Shown one piece after another: positions 12,083-22,112 of a stretch of DNA of 64,000 nt; positions within the stretch are counted from its first letter, which is position 1, and every line of letters starts with the position of its first letter. The position numbers and the translations under genes were made by a program. Origin of the DNA: Hypericum androsaemum (taxonomy: Eukaryota; Streptophyta; Magnoliopsida; Malpighiales; Hypericaceae); contig OZ023190.1 in NCBI GenBank assembly GCA_963995505.1, forward strand, positions 7,159,344 through 7,223,343. Direction: 5' to 3'. Under the pieces are notes generated by a model, which was not told the DNA's origin, ran no database searches, and saw nothing but the letters and a program-made list of their open reading frames with translations.

Positions 12083-14425
12083 CTACAAATGTTGTATGAG
12101 ATCACTATACGTTGTTGAATCCCTTCGTGGGTCTTCTCTCAGATCCCCATTCGTGATGCAGCTTTGGATTTTGCTGTCAAGCGTCTGGAACTCTCTAGCG
12201 AATTCCGGCTTGCCAATTTTGCTGTACAGCTCCTCCAGCTCAGCCCAGAAGCATGATTCAGTCTCGAGCGAACCAGTCTGTCTTCTCAGAGCATGCTCAC
12301 GCCACCTCTGGGTGCATTTGTACCGTTTCGGTCTGCCCCTACTCATGTATGTTCCTGTGTCTTCGTTCTTTAGGTGTCTGTAGTAGTTGGCGATATCCAA
12401 GGGCTCAACCAGGCGACGGTACTGGGTGCCAAGTTCTACCCATTCTGCTCTGCACTCAAATCCGTCAGGTAGTTCATACCTTTTCAGCATTTCCACCAGT
12501 TCATCCCACATACCAGCCAGCTCGAGCCTTGATATGTTAGCATGGAAATCTTCCTCACGATCTGACATCTTAAAGGCTTCATAGTAGCCGAGACTCCGGT
12601 TCCTGCAGTTGACTTTGTATTCCTTCTGAAGCTTCTCGATGCACTTTTTAATTTCCGGCTTCTTTTCATTTAAAGTAGCCTCGTTCCTTAACTTCTGCGT
12701 CTCCAGCTCAGCTGCAGCACGAAGACACAATCTGGCTCTCACGCTCTGCAATTTCAAGCAAGTTACATCAGTAAGTGCAAATTGTGGTTGAGTGCTTACT
12801 CCTGCTTTACGAAATGAATATGACAGGAAAACTTACCAGGCCAAGATCATTTAAGATAGTTGCACTCTCATCATTGACATCCCTGGAGGTCAATGGAATT
12901 GCTAATAGATGATGGTGTTCCAAACAAGTGACACTCTGCATATCTAAGCTTGCTGTCATTTCCTGTTCGTAAGACCAGTGATCTCTAATCCCAGCTCCAG
13001 CAATTGCTGTATGTTCTGACGCATCATCACTCAACTGCAGGGAATAGAATAGTATTTGGAGCACTACATCTGGATTCCTAACAATGACAAGCTTCTCATT
13101 GCCAATGCATAAGACATAGGTCCCAAATGGCCTGTAAGGACTCAGATTAATGATGCTCGACAAATTCTCTGAAAGTGAGTTTGTGTTTCCCATGATCTTG
13201 CAAGCGGAAAAGCTTGCAACAGATGCAACATTTCTCATCACTTCTCGATATAAACCCGGGGCCTCAGCTATCATTTCATTTTGATTAAGTTGGGCATGCT
13301 GCAGCTGTCCCTCAACTGATGAGCGAGGAGCAAGCATGACGCGGGGGATGATATCATATCTCATGATGAAGTGAATGAAGTGACGAGACCAGTTTTCCCG
13401 GCCAAGAGCATGGTTCATAACTCGATCACCAACGAGGGGTGAACCAAATGTTATGCATTTAGGTGCCCTTATGTTGGGGTTCGATCTCACGTAATGTTCC
13501 AAGAACCAAATCTCCACTAAGATGGCAATAGGTGCCCCCGTCGAATGGCCAGTGAATACAACTTGTTTTCCTGCAGCCACAACTCCTTCCACCTGCAAAA
13601 TATTTATAACCTGCAAAATATTTAAAATAAAACGACGATCCTTCAGTACTAGCAAAATGGGTTTCATTTACAGGACCAGTAAGCTCTATGCAGCTTGTAG
13701 TTTAACTTCAGTTTTGCTAATACAATTATCCGCTTTGATGCTTACTTTTCTTGAATTAGTTTTTCACTTAGAAGGCTGACTTGACTCTATTTTAGCTTGA
13801 TTAGTGACAATGGCTCTGTCTACTGTGATTTCCAGCAGTATAACAAAATCATTGGATCAAGACGAACGATTTCTCGAGCTTATATCTAGCAAAAAGATTC
13901 CGACCAAATAGCCGATTCACAGCCTGCAACTTGTAATACTTCATCAATTTTTAGAGGATGATCCAGAGACCACAACCTCATAACATTTCTTTCCTCTCCT
14001 ATCCATTTTTCCTTCAACCAAACATCAAACTTCTACAAACTTAAAGAAAGAAACGAATAGAAGAGAAAGTAAACCTCATTGATGAGCTGGTGGTTGCCAT
14101 TGATGAGGGTCTTGAATCTCTCCACAAAGGCTTCATTAAGAGTGGCAGGCTCATCCAAGCCTATGTACTTGAGGGAAGGAAATAAAGCAGCATCCACCTT
14201 AATAGCTCCATAGGGATCACCACCACTGCTTCCATACAAGTCATTCACAGACCAGGACCCAGGAAAGGCCCAGATTGATGTTGAGATAGCCTCACCTGGT
14301 ATTCTCACCTCCTCATAAAGGTAAGGCTGAGCAGGTCTGCGATGAGCCTCTGTGGCCATTGAGCTGGCCTTCTTGATCACCTCTTCTCTCACCCCAACAT
14401 TATCTCCAAGATTAACACTGGCCAT
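12083..14425 (-). CDS. EDS1: EDS1, lipase-like immune regulator, 589 aa
   Basis: Three exons join in phase: 14425-14075, 13592-12837 and 12745-12083. The first two encode the alpha/beta-hydrolase domain. GHSTGAP places the nucleophile-type serine at about residue 134, and RYDIIPRV supplies the likely acid at about 197. The third exon encodes the all-helical EP domain, with GYYEAFK, LELAGMWDELVEMLKRYELP and the hallmark EPLDIANYYRHLKNEDTG near residue 485, then RGRPKRYK. Length is slightly below Arabidopsis EDS1 (about 620). In known plants EDS1 pairs with PAD4 or SAG101 to signal downstream of TIR-type receptors and in basal resistance. The frame is intact, so the gene is probably functional. 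Two in-frame acceptors exist for exon 2 (see findings). Confidence 0.95.
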
Positions 14426-15470
14426 GTTTTCTTGTTTTCTCTCAAGATCCCAATGAGGAGGTTCTTGTGTATTTTGTTAGTAACTCTCAACAAGTGGATA
14501 TTGACTTATAAAATAATAGAAGAAGACCTGTCTTTGTCATTGCAACTTCTGGGAAGTTTGTGAAAAGTTCTTTTGTATGTCCATTTTCTATTAGTTGCTA
14601 CTTTCCTAGCTACTCTCTCTCTTGTCCTCATTTCAGAGGGTTGTTAAATTAAAGTTGGTGGAGATCAAAGACTAATATTCCAACCTTTGTTTTATCAAAA
14701 AAGATAAAAGAGTATAATATTCCAAAGGGGCATCTGATGCCAAGTTGGCTCTTTTGGTTAATGTTCATTTCTCATTTGTGAGTCTTGCTTTGGATCAAAA
14801 GATGCCCACGCGGTGGTCTTGGGGACAAGTCGACCACAACGTCAGTGAGCATTGATTTAGAGATCTCTATTTTAAATTTTACAAATGCAATTGATAAGAT
14901 TCATTTGCATATAGTTCACTTAATTATTTAGTGGTTGTTTGTGAACATTGGAGCGGATTATAAATAAAAATCAAGACTATCTACTCATTCAATCTAAACA
15001 TATTTTATAAATGAAATACATATTCCAAAATTAGTTATCTTATAGACATTTTAAATGTTCTCTACAGAGCATAGTCTAAGACAGTAAATGAACGTCTTGA
15101 GCATTTATTGGGGAAAACTACATTACTAATATTTGCTACTTGCGCAACGGCTCTGCTTGACCATTAGATTTCTACCAAACATCACCAAGGTCAACAATTA
15201 TATTATTTCGCATTCTATTATCCCACCCACGTTGTCTTGGACAAATTCTTCAATTCGTTATCATTTTTTTGTGTGAATAGGTTCAATATCAGAATGTCGG
15301 CATAGGTTTCACCTTTCTTAACCCATGCAATCTGTGGGCACACCTTTTCCACCATCATTTCTTCCCTCCGAGTCCCCTGCAACTTCTAAATTAGTAAATT
15401 TTTACATTATGACTATACATGTCAGAGTTTGAACCCTGTATTTCCTTCAATTTTTACACGTCTTGTGTCG
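14426..15470 (-). promoter_or_regulatory. EDS1 upstream region with TATA-like box and W-box motifs
   Basis: On the minus strand TATTTTATAAG at about 14505-14515 lies 80-90 bp before the start codon and could be the TATA box. TTGAC(C/T) W-box cores, which WRKY factors bind, occur at 14501-14506 and 15157-15162 (plus strand) and at 15189-15194 (minus strand). These are short motifs that can occur by chance. Confidence 0.35.
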
Positions 15471-15731
15471 TTAGATTAAATACCCTTTAGCCCTTACAAT
15501 TTCTATTAACCTTGTTAAATGGGTCCTTTTAAACCTCGAGAGGGCCACATGCATTTTCCTGGCACCGTTCATAGTTCCGTTTAAGCTCGATATCATTTCC
15601 TCTGCAACCTCCTCCTTGGCCACTTTGACAAACCCACAAACGCGTCTTTCCTCCTTGACATTTTCAGAACTGTTTGAGGACAGAAGTGAAAGGATTGAAA
15701 AAGTTGGAGTGCCTAAAGCAAAGTTGGCCAC
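15471..15731 (-). pseudogene. RRM-like fragment, probably transposon-derived
   Basis: The minus-strand frame contains CGFVKVAKEEVAEEMISSLN followed by GARKMHVALSRFKRT. This resembles the end of an RNA-recognition motif (RNP1-like GFV, then the xxLNG strand) as found in RRM-bearing plant LINE gag proteins. It lacks the first half of the domain, and no intact gene surrounds it. Confidence 0.3.
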
Positions 15732-16275
15732 TTACTTTTCTTGGTCCTTTCGGATGACAATTTAGAGCCGTTTAATCCAAAATCGAAGGTTAATTATAGT
15801 TCGGGAATATATTCACGAATGCACTTAATTCAAGAATAATAGTAAGAACAAGGAATTACTATAAAATTAGATAGATATAATTTGACATTCACAAACAAAT
15901 GTCTGGTCTGCTATCTTAGATCAACTTAAAAAATAAATTTCTCGTAAAACACAATTTATGTAAAAGTAAACTCTAAGCTATGGTATTTATAGGATATGTC
16001 TAGGTCTAACTATGGCCACAAATTTGCCCTAAACTAGTCCTAAACAGTCCAAGACCCAAGTATCCTAAATAAAATGGTATAAGAATTCTGGTCCAAAAAA
16101 GAAGCCAAACAACCGGTTGATGCACGCCTACCACGGACTGCACGCGTTAAAGCTTTCCACGTGTGCCTCCAAATTGTCAATTGAGAAGACCAAGTCAATG
16201 CTTTCCAAGTGCCGAACTTCGCTCCAGGTTCGTCCATCCTTTCACGTCAGTCCTCCCTCCGATCTTCACGACACC

Positions 16276-16544
16276 GGATTGAATAGGGACTAAAGAAAAT
16301 TTGTCTTCACGTGGGAATTAAATTTTGGGCCGTCAGATTTGATTGTTTTTAAATTTGATGATCAATAATCTATCAGGTGATATTGGTTTGCATGTGAAGT
16401 GATATTGGTTTGTACGTGAAATAATATTGGTTTGCATGAGGCTGGTTTACGTGTGAAAATATATTGGTTTGTATGTGAAGTGATATTGATTTACATGTGT
16501 AGTGATAATGGTTTGGGTTAGTTCCCACAGTCCTCACTAAATCC
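16276..16544. mobile_element. Small MITE with a 22-bp minisatellite core
   Basis: The left end GGATTGAATAGGGACT...GTGGGAATTAA and the reversed right end GGATTTAGTGAGGACT...GTGGGAACTAA form imperfect terminal inverted repeats. Between them about six 22-bp units of the type TGATATTGGTTTGCATGTGA occupy 16378-16515. The same unit length and core recur at 40.5 and 46 kb. No target duplication was recognised. Confidence 0.55.
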
Positions 16545-17510
16545 GGCCCCAATTCACCTACCATCGCCATAATCTAACACATCTCTATGAAATTACAATC
16601 AAATTAACACTGTAACTCGCATTTCCATTGGAAAAATTACGCATCATCAAGTTCCTAAATCTATGTTCCTGAGGGTAGCAGCATTCATCTGAATTGCTCT
16701 ATAGGAATGACCATTTTTTTCATACAGACCCCGAAAACGTCTAGACGGTCTTTTGATTTTTTTACATAGGTTTACTTTTTAAAAATAAATTTTTATACCA
16801 CTTATTACACCTATAAAAAATTAAACCAAAATTTTTGATCAATTCATCTATACAACGTGTCATCCCAACCCAATACTAACCATCAAGTTATTACAAGTTC
16901 AGATTGCTGCTTACCCTTTCTTTACTTGGTTGTATATTGCAGATATTCCAAGAGGAGGTTTGTTTTGAGTGGGCGGACATTGGAGAAAAATGAGGTATTG
17001 TGACTTGTTGACTGGTTGCCATTTCCCAAAGATTTCACAATTAATTTTAAGTAAGCCACAAATATACTATGCCGTGGCAGTGTTTAATTGGTTTAGATCA
17101 TTGAATTACAGGATGCAAAATAGTTAAGATAGTGAATTGAAACATACAAACTAAAAGGATGCGTCCTGTTCATTAGACTCGTTACAAAAACATATTCACT
17201 TTATTTCCCTCTACCTTTTTTACAATTATAGACTAACCAATCAAAAACACATTGATATGAGAACTTTTGAGATTCAATCAATAACATTTGGCTTCCATCA
17301 AATATCTTTACAAAGATTTGAAATATCACTAATGACGTAGACAAATAAATTGTTGTAATTAAATCAGACCGAATATATTAACAGAAAGAAAGACCCGAGC
17401 TGATGTTCTTTAACAAAGATTTGAGTTTCTTTCTAGCTACATGTTCTTTTGCAAAGGTTTGAGATTCCTTTGCAGGAGCTGATGTTGGTTTTTGTTTGGA
17501 TGTTCCACAG
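16545..17510. other. AT-rich spacer
   Basis: No gene or clear repeat is seen. An upstream exon carrying a start and targeting peptide for the acyl carrier protein fragment at 17511 was looked for and not found. Confidence 0.4.
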
Positions 17511-17691
17511 GTTACTGAAACAGCTCATTTCCAGAAAGATTTGTCCCTGGACAGCCTGGACAAGGTGGAGTTAATGATGGCTTTTGAGGAAGAGTTTTCC
17601 ATCGAAATCCCTGACGAAAAAGCTGATAAGTTGACTTGTTGTGCGGATGTTGCCAAGTACATAATTTCCGGAACTAAGACGACAACTGCTC
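17511..17691 (+). pseudogene. Mitochondrial-type acyl carrier protein exon, interrupted
   Basis: After a CAG acceptor at 17510 the frame reads [20 protein letters not shown], then [16 protein letters not shown] and DVAKYI. DSL is the phosphopantetheine attachment site, and the sequence matches plant mitochondrial acyl carrier proteins, which carry acyl chains for lipoate synthesis. The frame runs directly into the Copia LTR at 17692 and resumes in phase after the element at 22113 (ARLPRQGS...). No first exon with a mitochondrial presequence is visible upstream. It is most likely a captured or partial exon, now broken, although the ACP domain itself is intact up to the insertion. Confidence 0.75.
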
Positions 17692-18471
17692 TGTTGGGTG
17701 TGGAGCCTGAGGATGTCTCGAGAGTTGATTGATTGGGTTTGGAGGACGCTAGGGGAATCAATCGGGTCACGAGTCGAGAGAAGACGTTGTGGACATCCGA
17801 GGAGTCGATCGATTCGAGTGAAGAGCCCGAGGATGATCGGGGTTATTGGGTCGAGGAATGAATGCGAAGAGGCGAAACGAAGCAAGGGAAGTGAACCCAG
17901 CAGGCGCCGGGTTCACGGCGGTCGCCGCCTGCCGGATTTGTGAAGGTCCGGCGGGCGCCAGGTAGGCAGCAACCTCCAGCCAGCTGCAGTGGTCTCGAAC
18001 AGGCAGGCGCCAATTGGCCCGCATTTTTGGGCTGAACTTGGAAAAAAATGCCCCTCCCGATCCCCTAAGACTCCTTAGGTTTTATGGCTCTACAAATACC
18101 CTTGTTAGCCTCCTAGAAAGGGTGTGGTGCTCTAGTGAAAGAGTGTGGAGGCCAAAGTGTGGCTAGAGAGAAAAGAGAGAACCCAAAGTAAGAGTGGGTA
18201 GTCAAAGTGTGGCTTTCATTGTAAAAGAGCAAGTGAAGCTCAAGAGTGAAAATAGTAAAATCTCTCATGGCTTGGACACCCCCGGACGTAGACCTTCATG
18301 TCGAACCGGGTAACCAAATCATGTGTTCCTCTCTTTTCTTTGTGCTTTGTATGTTCGTTCTTCTCTTGTGTTTGTGCTTGCTTACTCCGGAGTGTTTGGG
18401 TCTTGCTTGGGTCCACTTGGTTCCTAATAAGTGGTATCAGAGCTTGGGTTTAGGGCGTGGTAGGAGCAAGC

Positions 18472-20964
18472 ATGATGGGTGAAGGAAAGTCGCCCGTGGA
18501 GAAGTTCTATGGCATCGACTACAACTTTTGGAAGATGTAAATAGAAGATTATTTGTATGGTAAGGATTTGCACTTACCGCTTGGTGAGAAGAAGACTAAT
18601 GACATGAAGAAGGAAGAGTGGAATCTCCTAGACCACAAGGCGATGAGCATGGTGCGCTTGTCCTTGTCTAGGAATATGGCGTTGCGCACGGTGAAGTCGA
18701 AGTCTACCAAGGAGATGTTGAAAACTTTGTCTGAGATGTATGAGATGTCTTTGGCCGCCAACAAAGTGCATTTGATAAGGAGGTTGTTTAACCTAAGGAT
18801 GGCAGAAGGTACTATGTTGGCCAAACACCTCAACGAGTTCAACTCCACGATTGCCCAATTGATCTCGGTTAAGATCAATTTCAACGATGAGATACAAGCC
18901 CTAATTTTGCTAAGTTCTTTACCCGATAGTTAGAATGGCACGCTCACGGCAGTGAGTGCCTCGACGGGGAAGGTGATGCTCAAGCTAGATGAGGTGAGGA
19001 ATTTGACTATGAGTGAGGAGATTCGTAGGAGAGAATCCAGAGAAATCTCGAGTGCGACTTTGAGCATGGGCAATAGAGGGTGGTATGAGTCAAAGGGGAA
19101 GAAGGACCGGGGTAGGTCTAAGTCTAAATCGAAGGGTGAATCAAAGAGGGACAATAGCTCAGTTCAATATTGGAATTGTGAAAAGTATGGTCATTTTAGA
19201 GATGAGTGCATGGCACCCAAGAAGAGGGAGGACGAGTCGGTCAATGCAACGACAGAAGACCTTAGAGATGTGTTGGTCTTGAGTGAGTGTAGTCCATTGG
19301 AGGGGTGGGTTTTGGATTCGAAAGCATCGTTTCATTCTTGTAGTGATGCAGGGATTATGGAGCGGTATGTGCTAGGTGACTTTGGCAAGGTTCATCTAGC
19401 AGATGATGAGACTTTGCAAGTTGTGGGCATGTGAGATGTTCGAATCAAAACCCCGAATGGATCGTTATTGCCATTAAAAATGTGAGGCATGTTCCTGGGT
19501 TGAAGAATAACTTGCTATCTGTGGGGCAATTGGATGAGGAAGGTCATGGTGTGACCTTTGGTTGCGGGTCATGAAAAATCATCAAGGATTGATGATTTTC
19601 AATGATCCGTGGGGCAATTGGATGAGGAAGGTCATGGTGTGACCGTTGGCTACAGGTCATAAAAAATCATCATGTGAGCTATGGTAGTGGCTCGAGGAGT
19701 GAAGGAGGATACTTTTTATGTGACGAGGAACACCCATGAGTGGCAAAGTGGCCACGTGAGTGAGAAGGGGATGAAGGTGCTTTGTTCAAGTAGGAAGCTA
19801 CCAAGCTTGAAGGTCGTAGAGGTGGGTTTTTGTGGGCTTTATGATCTTGGAAAGAAAAGGGTGAACTTTTTGAGAGGTGGTGTTTCCCGGAAGGAGGAGA
19901 AGCTTGAATTAGTTCATAGTGATGAGTGGGGACCAGCATTGGTGAAATCCTTGGGTAGTTCGTAGTACTACAAGACCTCCATTGATGAGATGGGTCTTAA
20001 GATGTGCTTGAGATCAGGAAATGGCGTAGAATACAAGCTCCAAGAATTCAAGGAGTGTTGTGAAGCGAATGGAATTCGCATGGAGAAGACAGTAGCTGGA
20101 AACTACAAGCTAGGGGGCATCGCGGAGATGATGAACATGACGATTAATAGAGTACCATCAACCCCTTTGGAGAGTGGGATATTGGAGGAGGCTTGGAGTG
20201 GTAAGGAGATTGATCTAACCTACCTTTGGGTATTTGGTTGTGTGTCATATGTTCATGTGGATGCAAGTGAGAGGAGCATGATAGATATCAAGTCCAAGAA
20301 GTGCATGTTCGTTAGATATGGAGGAGATGATTTTGGCTTCAGATTTTGGGATGAGAAGTACCGCAATGTTGTGAGAAGCAGGGATGTCATATTCAATGAG
20401 AGAGTGATACACAGGGACATGGAGAGTATTGCTAATGATGTGGGTTCTAGCAGTGAGATGGTCAAGCTAGACATCTCGAACTCGGGTATGAGCAAGAAGG
20501 TATTGAGTGGCCAGGAGGCCGGTGTGGAAGCGAAACCAAGTTTTCCACTACCAGTAGTTCTGGTGAGGAGATCTAGTGGGTCACCCGAGTAGTTCTCACC
20601 CGCTAACTACTATCTCTTGTCGATAGATGGTGGTCAGCCAGAAGATTATGCAAAGGCACAACGGAGTGAGCTTGTGCACAATAGGATGCTTGCAAAGGAT
20701 GAGAAGATGGAGATGTTGAGTGCCAACAAGACTCGAGAACTAGTCAAACTCCATAGTGGCAAGAAGGCATGGCACAATCAGGAGGCTCGTGAGATTATGT
20801 GTGTGGCAAAGGAGAACAAATATTGCAAGGAGAGAGCCAAGAAGAAGAAGACTCCAAAAGGCTTCGTATGTTGTTGTGTGAGGTATGCCAAAGGGTATAC
20901 AAGACCAGTGAATGCGGATGTGGTAGCAGTAGAGAGGAGGCTCATGAGAAGTCCTAGAAAGTAA
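18472..20964 (+). pseudogene. Copia gag-protease-integrase remains
   Basis: Broken frames give, in order: a gag-like segment (KFYGIDYNFWKM, LSEMYEMSLAANKVHLIRRL), a CCHC-like knuckle (YWNCEKYGHFRDEC) at about 19170-19210, and a protease-like GWVLDSKASFHSCSD at about 19300, where DSGAS-type residues are altered. Pre-integrase and integrase pieces follow (WQSGHVSEKGM, LELVHSDEWGP), ending with the copia-specific LWVFGCVSYVHVD near 20230. Stops divide all of these. A 100-bp segment near 19520-19660 is duplicated in tandem (GGGGCAATTGGATGAGGAAG twice). Confidence 0.85.
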
Positions 20965-21189
20965 CAAATGGTGGCAATGAAGTGGATGCCCAACCACTTG
21001 ACAAGTATTGCAGAGAAGGGCCTAAGTGATAAAGGCAAAAAAGGCTAAAGTGGTAAGATGTGTTGATGTGGATGTGGCATCAAGCTACCTTGAGAGAAGA
21101 GGTGGTCTTGCAAGTGTGTTAACCAAGGGGGTTGCCTTGAAAAAGTTGGAGATGTGCATGGCTTCAACTAGCCTTGTGAAGTAAAAAGA

Positions 21190-21425
21190 AGAGGCCCGGT
21201 ATGCCAATTGAAGAAGAAAGTCATCTAGTGAAGGATGACAAATGCCAATTGGTGAAGCCAGTCACCTAATGAATGGTGACAAGTGCTAAGTGGAGAAGAG
21301 AGTCATCTAGTGAAGGGCGACAAGCAACAAAGTGAAGAAGATCACTTAGTAAAGGGTGACAAGTTGCCAAGAAGTGAAGAGGGTTATCAAGCGAATGGTG
21401 ACAAGTGATGAGGATCGCCTATTGA
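21190..21425 (+). repeat. Degenerate tandem repeats before the Copia 3' LTR
   Basis: Five or so units of roughly 45-60 bp share GTGAAG...AGTCATCTAGTGAAGGGTGACAAG. They lie between the truncated coding region and the 3' LTR and are not coding. Confidence 0.6.
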
Positions 21426-22112
21426 GAGGTAGTTCGTGTTGAGGTCAGTCTCCAGGTGGGAGATTGTTGGGTATGGAACCTGAGGATGTCTCGAGAGTTG
21501 ATCGATTGGGTTTGGAGTCTGAGGACGCTCGAAAAATCAATTGGGTCAAGAGTCGAGTGAAGACGTTGTGGACATCCGAGGAGTCGATCGGTTCGAGTGA
21601 AAAGTCTGAGGATGATCGGGGTTGATGATCGGGTCGAGGAATGAAGGCGAAGAGGCTAAACGAAGCAAAGGGAAGTGAGCCCGGAGGGTACCGGGTTCAT
21701 GCCGCATTTTTTGGCTGAACTTGGACAAAAATGCCCCTCCCTACCCCCTAAGACTTCCTAGGTTTTGTGGCTCTACAAATATCATTGTTAGCCTCTTATA
21801 AAGGGTATGTTGCTCTAGTGAAAGAGTGTAGAGGTCAAAGTGTGGCTAGAGAGAAATGAGAGAACCGAAAGTAAGAGTGGGTAGCCAAAGTGTGGTTTTC
21901 ATTGCAAAAGAGCAAGTGAAGCTCAATAGTGAAAATAGTGAAATCTCTCCTAGCTTGGACGCCCCCGGACGTAGACCTTCGTGTCGAACTGGATAACCAA
22001 ATCTTGTGTTCCTCTCTTTCCTTTGTGCTTTGTGTGTTCGTTCTTCTCTTGTGTTTCTGCTTGCTTGTTCCGGAGTGTTTGGGTCTTGCTTGGATCCACT
22101 CGGTTCCCAACA

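Larger units (their letters stand above)
17692..22112 (+). mobile_element. Copia retrotransposon, degenerate and internally deleted
   Basis: The element is bounded by LTRs at 17692-18429 and 21465-22112, both starting TGTTGGGT and ending near CC(C/T)AA(C/T)A, and by a perfect 5-bp target duplication TGCTC (17687-17691 and 22113-22117). The primer site TGGTATCAGAGC is at 18432-18443 and the purine tract CAGGTGGGAGA lies just before the 3' LTR. The LTRs differ by an indel of about 90 bp and many substitutions, so the insertion is old. Reverse transcriptase and RNase H are missing. Confidence 0.92.

Noticed and set aside
12096..12584. Plus-strand ORFs opposite EDS1 exon 3
   Set aside because: They are antisense shadows of a well-conserved exon.
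16373..16570. ORF with repeated ISLHMQTNI
   Set aside because: It is a translation of the 16.4-kb minisatellite.
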